Positions 34,942 through 44,843 of a stretch of DNA of 64,000 nucleotides are shown here, piece after piece. Location: the NCBI RefSeq assembly GCF_029892425.1, contig NZ_JARXWB010000001.1:186001-250000 (forward strand). The letters are read 5' to 3'. The notes beneath the pieces are model-generated. The model saw only the letters and a program-made list of their open reading frames with translations, was not told the origin of the DNA and made no database searches. This DNA comes from Bradyrhizobium sp. BR13661 (GTDB taxonomy: Bacteria > Pseudomonadota > Alphaproteobacteria > Rhizobiales > Xanthobacteraceae). The position numbers were made by a program, and so were the translations under genes. Within the stretch, counting starts at the first letter, position 1. Every line of letters starts with the position of its first letter.

Positions 34942-36570
34942 TCAGCGCAGCGCGGCGGTACGCATGACAAACGACGTCGTTTCGATCTTGGTGGTGGCGC
35001 TGCCCGAGAAACTGTCGCAGGACAGGCCCTGCATCGGATCGTCGGTGAAGCCCATCGCGACCACCGCCTGCGGCTTGACGAAATAACCGCGCAGCGCGGC
35101 CATGTCGAGCTCGCCCATCAGCGTCACCGACATCGCGCGGCTGGCGCTCGGCGACAGCATCGCGATCTTGAGCCAGATGCTCTCACCCTTGGCCGCGGAG
35201 AGGCGGGTGGCGGTTGCGATCATGCCATCGGAGCTCTTGCCGACGACGGTGTTGATCTCGGTGGCCGGTGCGGCGTTGCGGGCAGCGGATGCTGGACGCA
35301 CGCCGCGCGGGATCGGCGCGGACGCGGCGACGACGCGGGAGCGGTCGACTGGCGATGCGGAAGCCGGTGCAAAGGCCAGCGCCTGGTAGGCGGCGTTGGT
35401 GACGCTCGCGGTCGGCTGCGGATCGGTGGCGGCGGCAAGTGCCTGGCGCGCCCTGAGGGCTGCGACCTGGGCCGGCGTCGCCTGCTGCGGGGTCACTGGT
35501 GCATCCCAGAAGCCGCGGGCATTGATGATGTCGGCCGGGGACTCGAACTTGCCGGCTGCCGGCTTGTCAGCCACGGGCTCCGGCTTCGGCTCTGCTTTCG
35601 GCTTGGGCGGCGCTACGAGCTGGGCATCAGCCGAGGCGAGCTGCAGCGCGGCGGGAACTTGCGGCTTGGCGCGCGGCGTCGGCACCGGATCGGCGGGCTT
35701 GGCGACGGCGGCGACAACGGTCGGCGTGACCGGCTTGGCGGCCGGGGCCGGAGCGCCCTCGTCATCCTCGTCGCTGCTGGCTGGGGGGGCCGGCTTGCCC
35801 TTGAACAGGGCGGCGAAGAAGCCCGGCTTGCTGGCACCGTCGTCGCCATCGCCGCGACGCTCGATCTCGGCTCTGGCGAGTTCATAGCCTTTCAGCGGCA
35901 CGCCGTCGGTCGGCAGATGGACCGTCTTTCCGTCCGGGAAGACGCGCGCGAGCTGGTCATGCGTCATGCGCGGCCAGTGCCGGATGCTGCCGGTGTCCAG
36001 ATGCACGAACGGCGAGCCTGAGGTCGGGTAGAAGCCGACGCCGCCACGCTGCAGGCGCAGGCCCGCGAAGCGGATCTGCTCCAGCGGCACGCTCGGAATG
36101 TAGAAGTCCATCGCATGGCCCAGCATGTGCTGGCTGAAGCGCGCCACGCCCGAGGAGCGGCGGCGGAGCATGGCGTTGGTCGCCGGGGAGCGATAGGAGG
36201 AGATGATCTGGATCGGCTGCTTGCCGTCGACGTCGCGGTAGACTTCCCAGAGGATGTCGAACAGGTGACGGTCCATCACGGTTTCGTCCTGGGTACGCCA
36301 GTCGCGCAGGAAGTGGTTGAGCGTCTTCAGCGCGGCTTCGTCGTAGCGCCCATCGCGCTTGAAGGTGACGGTGAGGTCTTCGCCGGAATGGGTGTGGTGG
36401 AACGAGAGGGTCTTGGTCTCGTTCAGCGCGGCGGCGTTATGGACCGAACCGGCAGCCGCGAGCAGCACCAGCGAGGCGAGGCCGATCCGAGATCCGACCT
36501 TCACGCCCGCATGGGACAACGACAACGCAGCGAATTGGCGTGCGAAACCAGCCAGCACGAATGAGCCCAC
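34942..36570 (-). CDS. DUF882 (peptidase M15-like) cell-wall protein
   Basis: 542 residues. An N-terminal hydrophobic leader (IGLASLVLLAAAGSVHNAAA) precedes the DUF882/YcbK domain: TKTLSFHHTHSGEDLTVTF, IISSYRSPATNAMLRR, RFSQHMLGHAMDFYI (about 144-158, with zinc-binding His and Asp) and FVHLDTGSIRHWPRM. Such proteins are murein endopeptidase- or carboxypeptidase-like. The second half is a long Ala-Pro-Lys-rich region (about 255-480), then a C-terminal stretch of unknown role. Its neighbour upstream is an L,D-transpeptidase, so both probably act in peptidoglycan remodelling. Confidence 0.87.
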   Translation of the reverse strand: MGSFVLAGFARQFAALSLSHAGVKVGSRIGLASLVLLAAAGSVHNAAALNETKTLSFHHTHSGEDLTVTFKRDGRYDEAALKTLNHFLRDWRTQDETVMDRHLFDILWEVYRDVDGKQPIQIISSYRSPATNAMLRRRSSGVARFSQHMLGHAMDFYIPSVPLEQIRFAGLRLQRGGVGFYPTSGSPFVHLDTGSIRHWPRMTHDQLARVFPDGKTVHLPTDGVPLKGYELARAEIERRGDGDDGASKPGFFAALFKGKPAPPASSDEDDEGAPAPAAKPVTPTVVAAVAKPADPVPTPRAKPQVPAALQLASADAQLVAPPKPKAEPKPEPVADKPAAGKFESPADIINARGFWDAPVTPQQATPAQVAALRARQALAAATDPQPTASVTNAAYQALAFAPASASPVDRSRVVAASAPIPRGVRPASAARNAAPATEINTVVGKSSDGMIATATRLSAAKGESIWLKIAMLSPSASRAMSVTLMGELDMAALRGYFVKPQAVVAMGFTDDPMQGLSCDSFSGSATTKIETTSFVMRTAALR

Positions 36571-36770
36571 CCAGTCGACGAGCGTTCAAAATGGACTCTC
36601 CCGCCAACCCCGTTAGCGCGCGAAAGAGGGTGAACGCTTTCTTAAAGCGAGAAGGTTAATTGCAGCTTACCTTCCCGCCCCCAAAACCAAGTCAGGCTAC
36701 AATCCTAAACGGCCGAGTGTGGCGAAAAAACGCCCGCCGCCCGAACTCGGGTGGAGAATGGTTAACGTTA

Positions 36771-36799
36771 AGCGACCCCATCCAGCGGACGGGGTCGCT
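36771..36799 (-). terminator. Terminator-like hairpin after the L,D-transpeptidase
   Basis: AGCGACCCC (36771-36779) and GGGGTCGCT (36791-36799) with an 11-base loop lie about 30 bases beyond the stop on the minus strand, followed by TTAACGTTAACC rather than a U-run. Confidence 0.5.
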
Positions 36800-36831
36800 G
36801 ATTTCATTGGGGAATTTAGCTGCGCCGGGGC

Positions 36832-39042
36832 TCAGCGCGTGAAAACCCGCTGCGGCCGGCGGCCAACCGGAGCCGGCGGCGGGGTCGGGGCGCCGCCGCC
36901 GAACAGCCGCTCGAAGAAGTTCGGACCCGACGAGCCGCCATTATTGGCAAAGGCCACGCCGGACGGCAGCGTCGTTGCCGGGCGCGAATAGCTCGGCTGC
37001 GAGTGGGCGACGATGTTCTCGAGGTCCTTGCCGCGGCCGTTCTTCAGGATGTTGATCATGGTCGCATCGCGGCCATAGACGTCCTTGCGGAACTGCAGCT
37101 TGCCGCCATCGTCCACGAACGCAGTCTGGTAGGTGATGTTCACCGGGATGGGCGTCGGGAATTTCAGGTCGATCTCACCCGAGCCGTACATGCTGCGCAC
37201 GCGCTCCGGGGTGTACTTCTCACCCGGCATAGTGATGTTGAGCAGCACCGAGGCGTACTGATCCGGATTTTGCACGCGCATGCAGCCATGGCTGAAGGCG
37301 CGCTCGTCCTTGGCGAACAGGTGCTTGTCCGGCGTGTCGTGCTGATAGACCAGGAACTTGTTCGGGAAGTTGAAGCGGATGCGGCCGAGCGCGTTGGCTT
37401 CACCGGGCGGCTGCGAGATGTGCACCGAGCCGTCGCGGTTCTGCTCGAGCTTGAGGCCCATGCGCTGAAGCACGGTCGGGTCCTGCTGCAGCGCCGGCAG
37501 GTATTCGCCATAGACGATCGATGGCGGCACGTTCCAGGTCGGGTTGACCGTGATGTACTTCATCGTCTCGGTCAGAAGCGGCGTCGCGTGCTGGCCGGGC
37601 TTGCCGGTGACGACGCGGGTGGTCCAGACCTGCTGGCCGCGCTGCATCACCTTCAGCGTGTAGTCGGGAATGTTGAGGATGACATAGGCATCGCCGAGCG
37701 AGGCCACGCCGAGGTCGCGCGGCAGCCAGCGCCAGCGCTCCATGTTCACCAGCACGGTGTCGATCTGCTTGTCGCGCTTCGGGCTGTTCAGCGCCTTCAC
37801 GGTCGGCGAATCGAGGACGCCGGTCGCCTTCATCTCGGCGCCGTCCTGGAATTTGCGGACGGCTTCCGCGACCGTTGCGTCATAGTGGTCGTCGCTGGCG
37901 TTCTCGGTGATGCCGAGCTTGGCGCGGAGCTGCGGCACGCGCGGATCCTGCACCACGATTTCAGCCTGCTTCTTGCCCTTGGCGGGCGTGTACTTCAGCG
38001 CGGGGCCGTCGGTGATCTCGATGACCGGGCCGTCGGTCTGGCCGCGGAGCTTGGCGAGCTGCGCCTTCAGCTCCTTGTAGAGTTTCTGGGGCGGGTTGTA
38101 GCTGTCGAGCGCCGCGGAGGCGTCGGCCGCCGTCGTGACCTTGGCGAGCACCTCGCTGGGTTCGACCGGATGCTCGGGATAGAGGATGTCGGCGCTGACC
38201 TGGGACCAGTGCATGCGGCCACTCTGCGCCTGGCGCGCATAGTCGAACATGCTGGCGGTGAGCTTCAGCTCGGCGTCGGCGAGCGCGTCGGGCGTCGTGG
38301 CGGCGGCGAAGTCCGGCACCGGATAGTCGGCGGGATTGAGACCGTCGGACGCCGCATCCTTCAGCCGGGCGATCACACCTTTGGCCGCAGCGGTGAGGCC
38401 GCCGGCTTGAGTCCAGACCGGCGCGAAGTCGCGGGCGCCATAAAACTTCTCGACGGCGGCGCGCTCGTTCTTGCGGTCGAAATGGCGCGAGGCCTTGGCG
38501 CCGATGATGTCCTTGATCTTGTCGGCGACCGGCTGGTCGGCGGCGGGGACGTTGCTTGCGGCCTTCACGGGCTCGGCGGTCGGAGTGGCTGCTGCAGCTG
38601 CAGGCGCTGCCGGAGCGGCTGCCGGTGCTGCCGCGGTATCGGCCTTGGCGGGCTCAGATTTGGCGGGTTCGGTCTTCGCGGGCTCCGTCTTGGCCGTCTC
38701 GCTCTTCGGCGCGTCGGAGGCTGGCGTCGTGGCGACGTCGGCAGGCTTGGTCTCCACTTTCTCGGGGGCCGGTGCGGCTTCAGCCTTCACGGGCTCCTTC
38801 GCAGCTTCCTTCGGCGTATCCTGGACGGCGGCGGTGGTGTCGAGCTTGATGTCGGCGGCGGTCGGGGGCGGGACGTTTGCGGGCTCGGGGCGCGGGATCG
38901 CGGCTTCGATTGCGAGCTCGGCGGCACTGCTGCGCGCCTGATCCTGTGCCAGCGCCGAGCCGGCCGATACCGTGAGGAAGGTCGCCGCGACCGCTGTCAA
39001 AACGCGGTCAAAGCCTGCACGGTGGTTCAAACAGTCACGCAT
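36832..39042 (-). CDS. L,D-transpeptidase (YkuD domain, YcbB/LdtD type)
   Basis: 736 residues. Forms 3-3 cross-links in peptidoglycan or removes D-Ala by L,D-exchange. A signal peptide (LTAVAATFLTVSAGSALAQ) is followed by a very long Ala-Pro-Lys-Glu-rich stretch (about 30-185) and then a YcbB-like scaffold domain, a peptidoglycan-binding helix motif (VRKFQDGAEMKATGVLD) and the YkuD domain. The catalytic HGCMRV with its Cys is at about residue 585, with the typical AFSHGCMRVQNP context. ATG 39042 has AGGGG upstream; an earlier frame to 39153 lies ahead of the signal peptide. It is co-oriented with the DUF882 gene. Confidence 0.93.
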   Translation of the reverse strand: MRDCLNHRAGFDRVLTAVAATFLTVSAGSALAQDQARSSAAELAIEAAIPRPEPANVPPPTAADIKLDTTAAVQDTPKEAAKEPVKAEAAPAPEKVETKPADVATTPASDAPKSETAKTEPAKTEPAKSEPAKADTAAAPAAAPAAPAAAAATPTAEPVKAASNVPAADQPVADKIKDIIGAKASRHFDRKNERAAVEKFYGARDFAPVWTQAGGLTAAAKGVIARLKDAASDGLNPADYPVPDFAAATTPDALADAELKLTASMFDYARQAQSGRMHWSQVSADILYPEHPVEPSEVLAKVTTAADASAALDSYNPPQKLYKELKAQLAKLRGQTDGPVIEITDGPALKYTPAKGKKQAEIVVQDPRVPQLRAKLGITENASDDHYDATVAEAVRKFQDGAEMKATGVLDSPTVKALNSPKRDKQIDTVLVNMERWRWLPRDLGVASLGDAYVILNIPDYTLKVMQRGQQVWTTRVVTGKPGQHATPLLTETMKYITVNPTWNVPPSIVYGEYLPALQQDPTVLQRMGLKLEQNRDGSVHISQPPGEANALGRIRFNFPNKFLVYQHDTPDKHLFAKDERAFSHGCMRVQNPDQYASVLLNITMPGEKYTPERVRSMYGSGEIDLKFPTPIPVNITYQTAFVDDGGKLQFRKDVYGRDATMINILKNGRGKDLENIVAHSQPSYSRPATTLPSGVAFANNGGSSGPNFFERLFGGGAPTPPPAPVGRRPQRVFTR

Positions 39043-39388
39043 TGTATCGCACCCCTCGGGTGAACTGTCCCCCGTGGAACAGCTTTCTTTATCGCCTAAT
39101 TGAGCTTCGGCTAAATCGCGCCGGCCTCTTGAAAGTTGCACGCCTGCACGCAACGATTCCTACGCAGACGATATACAGGCCCCGTTTTTGCGGCCAGCGC
39201 TACCCCGGGAAACTCACGACAAACTGACTTCAAGACAGCGCGTTTGCAACGGATTGTGCGGCTTGACCGCACGTTTTTCCCGCTGTCTGTCACTTCCAAG
39301 TCACGGTTTCGGTCGCCGCCGAATTTTGCCGTAATTCAACGGCTTGCGGGCGCCTCATCGCTCGCGCGAACCTCCGTTCGCATGAGGT
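39043..39388. other. Intergenic region upstream of the L,D-transpeptidase
   Basis: 346 bases between the ntrC-type gene's stop and the L,D-transpeptidase start (both leftward). It must contain the latter's promoter. GATAAAG near 39085 on the minus strand is a possible -10. No palindrome or gene was found. Confidence 0.4.
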
Positions 39389-40885
39389 TCAGTGCGTCTC
39401 CTCGCCGCTTTTTCCGCCATGGCCGGGAACCCCGGCTTCGTCGAGTTTGCGGTAGAGCGTGGACCTGCCGATCTTCAGGCGACGTGCCACCTCCGACATC
39501 TGTCCGCGGTAGTGCGAGATGGCGAAGCGGATGATCTCGTTTTCCATCTCCTCGAGCGGACGGACGTCGCCGGTCGAGGTCAGCATCGACAGGGATCCTG
39601 CCGAGGGCAGCGGTGCAATCGGTATTTCGTTACCCGACACCACCGAAGGCGCCGCGATCGGTTCGATCATCAGCGGGGCGGTCGGGATCTCGCTTGCGGA
39701 ATGCGGATGCGAGGCCAGCAGCGGGAAATCGTCGAGACCGAGCTGGTCGCCTTCGCTCATCACCACCGCGCGGTAGACCGCGTTTTCGAGTTGGCGGATG
39801 TTGCCGGGCCAATCAAGCTGGGCGAGATGCGCCACAGCCTCGCCCCTGATGCCGGAGATCGAGCGGTTCTCTTCGGCGGCAAAGCGCGCCAGGAAATGCC
39901 GCAGCAGATGCGGGATATCCTCGCGCCGGGCCTTGAGTGAGGGGATCGTCAGCGGCAGCACGTGCAGGCGATAGAACAGATCTTCGCGGAAATGGCCCTG
40001 CTTCACTCGCTCCAGGAGCTTGCGATTGGTCGCAGAGATGATGCGGACGTCAACCTTCACGGGCTTGCGGCCGCCGACGGCTTCGACCGCACCTTCCTGG
40101 AGCGCGCGGAGCAGCTTGACCTGCGCAGTCAGCGGCAGCTCGCTGACCTCGTCCAGAAACAGCGTACCGCCATGGGCCTCGAGGAACTTGCCGGTGTGCC
40201 GCTCGGTGGCGCCGGTGAACGCCCCCTTCTCGTGGCCGAACAGGATGGATTCGACGAGATTGTCGGGGATCGCGCCGCAATTGACGGCGACGAAGGGCTT
40301 TGCCTTGCGCTCGCCGCTGCCGTGGATGGCGCGCGCGAACATCTCCTTGCCGACGCCGGACTCGCCCTCGATCAGCACGGGGATCGACGAGTTCGCCGCC
40401 TTCTGCGCCGCGCGCATCACGCCCGTCATTGCCTCCGCGCGCGTGATGATGTCGGAGAAGGTCAGCCGTCCCTCGCGGCTGTGACGGATGCGCTGCAATT
40501 CGCCTTTGAGCGCGGAGGTGTTGAGGGCGTTGCGAAGCGAGACCTGGAGCCGCTCCAGGCCGACCGGCTTGACCACGAAGTCGGCCGCACCGGCGCGCAT
40601 CGCCGAGATCACATTGTCGATGCCGCCATGGGCGGTCTGCACGATGACGGGCACGGCTAGGCCCGCCTCGCGGATTTTCGCCAGCACGCCCATGCCGTCG
40701 AGGCCGGGCATCACGAGATCGAGGATCACGGCGTCGACAGCAGGTGCGTCGGGGGCGGTGAGGGCCGATATCGCGGCGTCGCCGGACTCCACGACGATCG
40801 TCTCATAGCCGCATTTCTGCACCATGTTCTCGACCAGGCGGCGGGCAACGGCGTCGTCGTCGGCGATCAAAATACTGGCAGCCAT
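39389..40885 (-). CDS. NtrC-family sigma-54-dependent response regulator
   Basis: 498 residues in three parts. The receiver (about 1-120) has the acidic pair DDD at 9-11 and the phospho-Asp in ILDLVMPGLDG (about residue 56). The AAA+ domain (about 145-380) has Walker A GESGVGKE (172), the sigma-54 contact GAFTGA (about 221) and LFLDEVSELPL. The C-terminal Fis-type helix-turn-helix reads MSEVARRLKIGRSTLYRKLD (about 465-485). It activates sigma-54 promoters once phosphorylated. No histidine kinase gene is beside it, so the partner is elsewhere. Its targets are unknown; it is upstream of the cell-wall pair but separated by 346 bases. Confidence 0.95.
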   Translation of the reverse strand: MAASILIADDDAVARRLVENMVQKCGYETIVVESGDAAISALTAPDAPAVDAVILDLVMPGLDGMGVLAKIREAGLAVPVIVQTAHGGIDNVISAMRAGAADFVVKPVGLERLQVSLRNALNTSALKGELQRIRHSREGRLTFSDIITRAEAMTGVMRAAQKAANSSIPVLIEGESGVGKEMFARAIHGSGERKAKPFVAVNCGAIPDNLVESILFGHEKGAFTGATERHTGKFLEAHGGTLFLDEVSELPLTAQVKLLRALQEGAVEAVGGRKPVKVDVRIISATNRKLLERVKQGHFREDLFYRLHVLPLTIPSLKARREDIPHLLRHFLARFAAEENRSISGIRGEAVAHLAQLDWPGNIRQLENAVYRAVVMSEGDQLGLDDFPLLASHPHSASEIPTAPLMIEPIAAPSVVSGNEIPIAPLPSAGSLSMLTSTGDVRPLEEMENEIIRFAISHYRGQMSEVARRLKIGRSTLYRKLDEAGVPGHGGKSGEETH

Positions 40886-41012
40886 GGTGCTCCCCGCACG
40901 CTACTACTATCTGTCTCGAATCGGGTCACTCTGGCCGAAGCCGATTAACGCACTCTTAAACCTTGATGCCCCCGCCCGCCGCCGCGATTGTTGAACACAG
41001 GTTTCCCACACA

Positions 41013-42920
41013 ATGAATTCGCGCTCCAAGCCCGCACTGCATAAGCCTGCACTCCGTAAGCCTGCCACCAAGACGTCTGCGGCAAAGAAATCCGTCGCCA
41101 AGGCAAAATCCTCCAAGTCAGCGCTCGCAAAACCTGCGCGCAAGACTGGCAAGCTTCCGGAGTGGAACCTCGCCGATCTCTATTCCGGGATCGATGCGCC
41201 GGACGTGGCGCGCGATCTCGCGACGATGGATGCCGATTGCGTCGCGTTCGAGACCGACTACAAGGGCAAGCTCGCAACAGGCACAGCAAATGAAGATGGC
41301 GGAAAATGGCTCGCGGAAGCCGTGCGACGCTATGAGGCGATCGACGACCTCGCCGGCCGTCTCGGCTCTTACGCGGGTCTCGTGCACGCTGGTGACAGCG
41401 TGGACCCTGCGATTTCAAAGTTTTACGGCGACGTCTCCGAACGGTTGACCGCGGCATCGACGCATCTGCTGTTCTTCGCGCTCGAGCTCAACCGCATCGA
41501 TGACGATATTTTGACTCGCGCGATGAAGACGCCGGAGCTCGCACATTACCGTCCGTGGATCGAGGATCTGCGCAAGGAAAAGCCATACCAGCTCGACGAC
41601 AAGCTCGAGCAGCTGTTCCTGGAGAAGGCGCAGACCGGTTATTCTGCGTTCAACAGGCTGTTCGACCAGACCATATCGAGCCTGCGCTTCAAGGTTGGTT
41701 CAAAAGAACTTGCGATCGAGCCGACTCTGAACTTCCTGCAAGATCGCGACGGCGCCAAGCGCAAAGCTGCGGCGGATGCACTGGCGAAAACCTTCAAGGC
41801 CAATGAGCGCACCTTTGCGCTGATCACCAACACGCTGGCCAAGGACAAGGACATCTCCGATCGCTGGCGCGGCTTCAAGGACGTCGCGGATTCCCGCCAT
41901 CTGAACAATCGCGTCGAGCGCGAGGTGGTCGACGCGCTGGTCGCCTCTGTCCGTGCGGCGTATCCAAGACTCTCGCACCGCTACTATGCGCTGAAGGCAA
42001 AGTGGTTCGGCAAGAAGCGTCTGGCCTATTGGGACCGCAACGCGCCGCTGCCGTTTGCTGCGACCGATGTCATCGGCTGGCTGGATGCGCGCAACATGGT
42101 GCTGACGGCCTATCGCGGCTTCTCGCCTGAGATGGCCGATATCGCCGAGCGCTTCTTCACCGATCGCTGGATCGACGCGCCGGTGCGTCCGGGCAAGGCG
42201 CCGGGCGCCTTCTCGCATCCGACCACGCCGTCGGCACACCCCTATGTGCTGATGAACTACCAGGGCAAGCCGCGCGACGTGATGACGCTCGCCCACGAGC
42301 TCGGCCACGGCGTGCACCAGGTGCTGGCGGCGAAGAACGGCGCGTTGATGGCGCCGACGCCGCTGACGCTGGCCGAGACCGCGAGTGTGTTCGGCGAGAT
42401 GCTCACCTTCAGGCGGCTCCTTACCCAGACCAAAAGTGCAAAACAGCGCCAGGCGCTGCTCGCCGGCAAGGTCGAGGACATGATCAATACCGTGGTGCGG
42501 CAAATTGCGTTCTATTCATTCGAGCGCGCGGTCCACACCGAGCGCAAGAACGGCGAGCTCACCGCGACGCGGCTCGGCGAGCTCTGGCTATCGGTGCAGG
42601 GCGAGAGCCTGGGTCCGGCGATCGAGATCAAGGCGGGCTACGAGAACTACTGGATGTACATCCCACACTTCATCCACTCGCCGTTCTACGTCTACGCCTA
42701 TGCCTTCGGCGATTGCCTGGTGAACTCGCTCTATGCCGTCTACGAGAACGCGGCGGAGGGCTTTGCCGAGCGTTATCTCGACATGCTCGCAGCCGGCGGC
42801 ACCAAGCACTATTCGGAGCTGCTGCGGCCGTTCGGGCTTGATGCCAAGGACCCGAAGTTCTGGGACGGCGGGCTGTCGGTCATTGCCGGCATGATCGACG
42901 AATTGGAGGCCATGGGCTGA
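41013..42920 (+). CDS. M3 family oligoendopeptidase (PepF-like)
   Basis: Zinc peptidase that cuts short peptides in the cytoplasm. 635 residues. The N-terminal 45 residues are a Lys-Ala-Ser-Pro-rich, disordered tail, unusual for the family. The core then starts with PEWNLADLYSGIDAPDVARD. The zinc site HELGH is at residue 428, with the third ligand in the LAETASVFGEM region, and the substrate-binding IPHFIHSPFYVYAYAFG lies near 550. It is transcribed divergently from the ntrC-type gene with 127 bases between starts. Confidence 0.94.
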   Translation: MNSRSKPALHKPALRKPATKTSAAKKSVAKAKSSKSALAKPARKTGKLPEWNLADLYSGIDAPDVARDLATMDADCVAFETDYKGKLATGTANEDGGKWLAEAVRRYEAIDDLAGRLGSYAGLVHAGDSVDPAISKFYGDVSERLTAASTHLLFFALELNRIDDDILTRAMKTPELAHYRPWIEDLRKEKPYQLDDKLEQLFLEKAQTGYSAFNRLFDQTISSLRFKVGSKELAIEPTLNFLQDRDGAKRKAAADALAKTFKANERTFALITNTLAKDKDISDRWRGFKDVADSRHLNNRVEREVVDALVASVRAAYPRLSHRYYALKAKWFGKKRLAYWDRNAPLPFAATDVIGWLDARNMVLTAYRGFSPEMADIAERFFTDRWIDAPVRPGKAPGAFSHPTTPSAHPYVLMNYQGKPRDVMTLAHELGHGVHQVLAAKNGALMAPTPLTLAETASVFGEMLTFRRLLTQTKSAKQRQALLAGKVEDMINTVVRQIAFYSFERAVHTERKNGELTATRLGELWLSVQGESLGPAIEIKAGYENYWMYIPHFIHSPFYVYAYAFGDCLVNSLYAVYENAAEGFAERYLDMLAAGGTKHYSELLRPFGLDAKDPKFWDGGLSVIAGMIDELEAMG

Positions 42921-43057
42921 GGGCGGATTGGGCTCACTAACCGATTGGGAATCCAAATGAACCGATTTGCGGGAAAACCGCGCCTCGGTGCCGTTGCCCT
43001 GCCCGAAGGATTGAGGTATCCCAGCCGGGAAATTCGACTTTCGACTGGGGACATTCC

Positions 43058-43210
43058 ATGGCTGACCATAGCGAAGTGGCGTACACCACCGCCGACGGCA
43101 ACGACTACGTTGCCCACGAGCAGACCTATGAAGGCTTCATCAAGCTGGTGAAGTACGGCACGGCCTCGGTCGCGCTCATCGTCATCCTGATGGCGATCTT
43201 CCTGACCTGA
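43058..43210 (+). CDS. aa3-type cytochrome c oxidase subunit IV
   Basis: 50-residue bacterial CoxIV family member: hydrophilic N-terminus with HEQTYEGFIKLVKYG, then one membrane helix (TASVALIVILMAIFLT). It packs against subunits of the aa3 oxidase; in Paracoccus-type oxidases the subunit is dispensable. The other oxidase genes are elsewhere. It lies 137 bases before pntAA, a neighbourhood common in rhizobia, and may share regulation with the transhydrogenase. Confidence 0.9.
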   Translation: MADHSEVAYTTADGNDYVAHEQTYEGFIKLVKYGTASVALIVILMAIFLT

Positions 43211-43347
43211 ACCATCGCCTGTTGCACCGCCATCGCCGTCGGTGCTCATAATATTTGCATTCAAGCCGGTACCAAAACCGGTATCCAACGTTGCGGGAGT
43301 GACGCTAAGTTCGCGTGCGCGCTTTGTCCCGCGTCGCCGGAGGGCCT

Positions 43348-44475
43348 ATGAAGATCGCCGTTGCCAAGGAAATCGATCCGTCGGAGCCGCGTGTTGCTGC
43401 TTCGCCTGATACGGTGAAGAAGTTCAAGGCGTTGGGCGCCGAGATCGCCGTCGAGCCGGGCGCCGGCCTCAAGTCAGGCCTGCCGGATTCCGAATTCACT
43501 GCTGTGGGTGCCACCGTCAGCGCTGATGCGCTTGTTGACGCCGACATCATCATCAAGGTGAAGCGTCCCGAGGCTTCCGAGCTCTCGCAATATAAACGCG
43601 GCGCGCTCGTCATCGCGATCATGGACCCCTACGGCAACGATGCCGCGCTCAAGGCGATGGCCGATGCCGGCGTCTCCGCCTTCGCGATGGAATTGATGCC
43701 CCGCATCACGCGCGCGCAGGTGATGGACGTGCTGTCCTCGCAGGCGAACCTCGCCGGCTACCGCGCCGTGATCGAGGGCGCCGAGGCCTTCGGCCGCGCT
43801 TTCCCGATGATGATGACCGCGGCCGGCACCGTGCCTGCCGCAAAGGTGTTCGTGATGGGCGTCGGCGTCGCCGGCCTGCAGGCGATCGCGACCGCGCGGC
43901 GTCTGGGCGCCATCGTCACGGCTACCGACGTGCGGCCCGCGACGAAGGAACAGGTCGAGTCGCTCGGCGCAAAGTTCCTCGCCGTCGAGGACGAGGAGTT
44001 CAAGAACGCGCAGACCGCCGGCGGCTATGCCAAGGAAATGTCCAAAGAATACCAGGCCAAGCAGGCTGCGCTCACCGCCGAGCACATCAAGAAGCAGGAC
44101 ATCGTCATCACCACCGCGCTGATCCCGGGCCGGCCCGCGCCGAAGCTGGTCTCCGGCGAGATGGTCAAGTCGATGAAGCCCGGCTCTGTGCTGGTCGATC
44201 TCGCCGTCGAGCGCGGCGGCAATGTCGAAGGCGCCAAGCCGGGTGAGGTCGTCGATCTCGATGGCATCAAGATCGTCGGCTACACCAATGTCGCCGGCCG
44301 TGTCGCGGCGTCAGCTTCCAGTCTCTATGCGCGCAACCTGTTCAATTTCATCGAGACCATGGTCGACAAGGGTAGCAAGGCCCTCGCCGTGAACTGGGAC
44401 GACGAACTCGTCAAGGCCACCGCCCTGACCAGGGACGGCGCCGTGATCCACCCGAACTTCCAGCCGAAGGTTTAA
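43348..44475 (+). CDS. pntAA: NAD(P) transhydrogenase subunit alpha, soluble part
   Basis: 375-residue NAD(H)-binding dI domain of proton-translocating transhydrogenase, which makes NADPH from NADH with the proton gradient (EC 7.1.1.1). It has the alanine-dehydrogenase-like fold: [20 protein letters not shown] at the start, [16 protein letters not shown], and the nucleotide motif [21 protein letters not shown] (GxGxxG, about 168-188). GGAGG precedes ATG 43348; an upstream frame to 43315 is not needed. The split into pntAA, pntAB and pntB is the alphaproteobacterial arrangement. Confidence 0.97.
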   Translation: MKIAVAKEIDPSEPRVAASPDTVKKFKALGAEIAVEPGAGLKSGLPDSEFTAVGATVSADALVDADIIIKVKRPEASELSQYKRGALVIAIMDPYGNDAALKAMADAGVSAFAMELMPRITRAQVMDVLSSQANLAGYRAVIEGAEAFGRAFPMMMTAAGTVPAAKVFVMGVGVAGLQAIATARRLGAIVTATDVRPATKEQVESLGAKFLAVEDEEFKNAQTAGGYAKEMSKEYQAKQAALTAEHIKKQDIVITTALIPGRPAPKLVSGEMVKSMKPGSVLVDLAVERGGNVEGAKPGEVVDLDGIKIVGYTNVAGRVAASASSLYARNLFNFIETMVDKGSKALAVNWDDELVKATALTRDGAVIHPNFQPKV

Positions 44476-44486
44476 GGAGAGCCGCC

Positions 44487-44804
44487 ATGGAGCACGCCGC
44501 ACAGGTCGTCGACCCCTTCATCTTCCGGCTGTCGATCTTCGTCCTCGCCGTCTTCGTCGGCTATTTCGTGGTGTGGTCGGTGACGCCGGCGCTGCATACG
44601 CCGCTGATGAGCGTGACCAACGCGATCTCCTCGGTGATCGTGGTCGGCGCGCTGCTGGCCGGCGGCGTTGCCAACGTCTCGAGCGGTTCGGGCTGGGCGC
44701 GTGCCTTCGGCTTCGTCGCGCTGATCTTTGCCTGCGTGAATATATTCGGCGGCTTCCTTGTCACCCAGCGCATGCTGGCGATGTACAAGAAGAAGTCGAA
44801 GTAA
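44487..44804 (+). CDS. pntAB: NAD(P) transhydrogenase subunit alpha, membrane part
   Basis: 105 residues with about three to four membrane helices ([56 protein letters not shown]), corresponding to the part of dII that in E. coli is fused to PntA. It starts 12 bases after pntAA with AAGGAGAG before the ATG and is followed 40 bases later by pntB. Confidence 0.96.
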   Translation: MEHAAQVVDPFIFRLSIFVLAVFVGYFVVWSVTPALHTPLMSVTNAISSVIVVGALLAGGVANVSSGSGWARAFGFVALIFACVNIFGGFLVTQRMLAMYKKKSK

Positions 44805-44843
44805 GCGGCCACCTCGGGCTGATGGGATCAATGGGGACCTGAG

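Noticed and set aside
36755..36770. GTTAACGTTAA near 36760 as a CtrA site
   Set aside because: The TTAA elements are two bases apart rather than seven, so it does not fit the CtrA spacing.
37003..39063. 686-codon plus-strand frame
   Set aside because: Antisense of the L,D-transpeptidase gene, which has the catalytic HGCMRV motif and a signal peptide.
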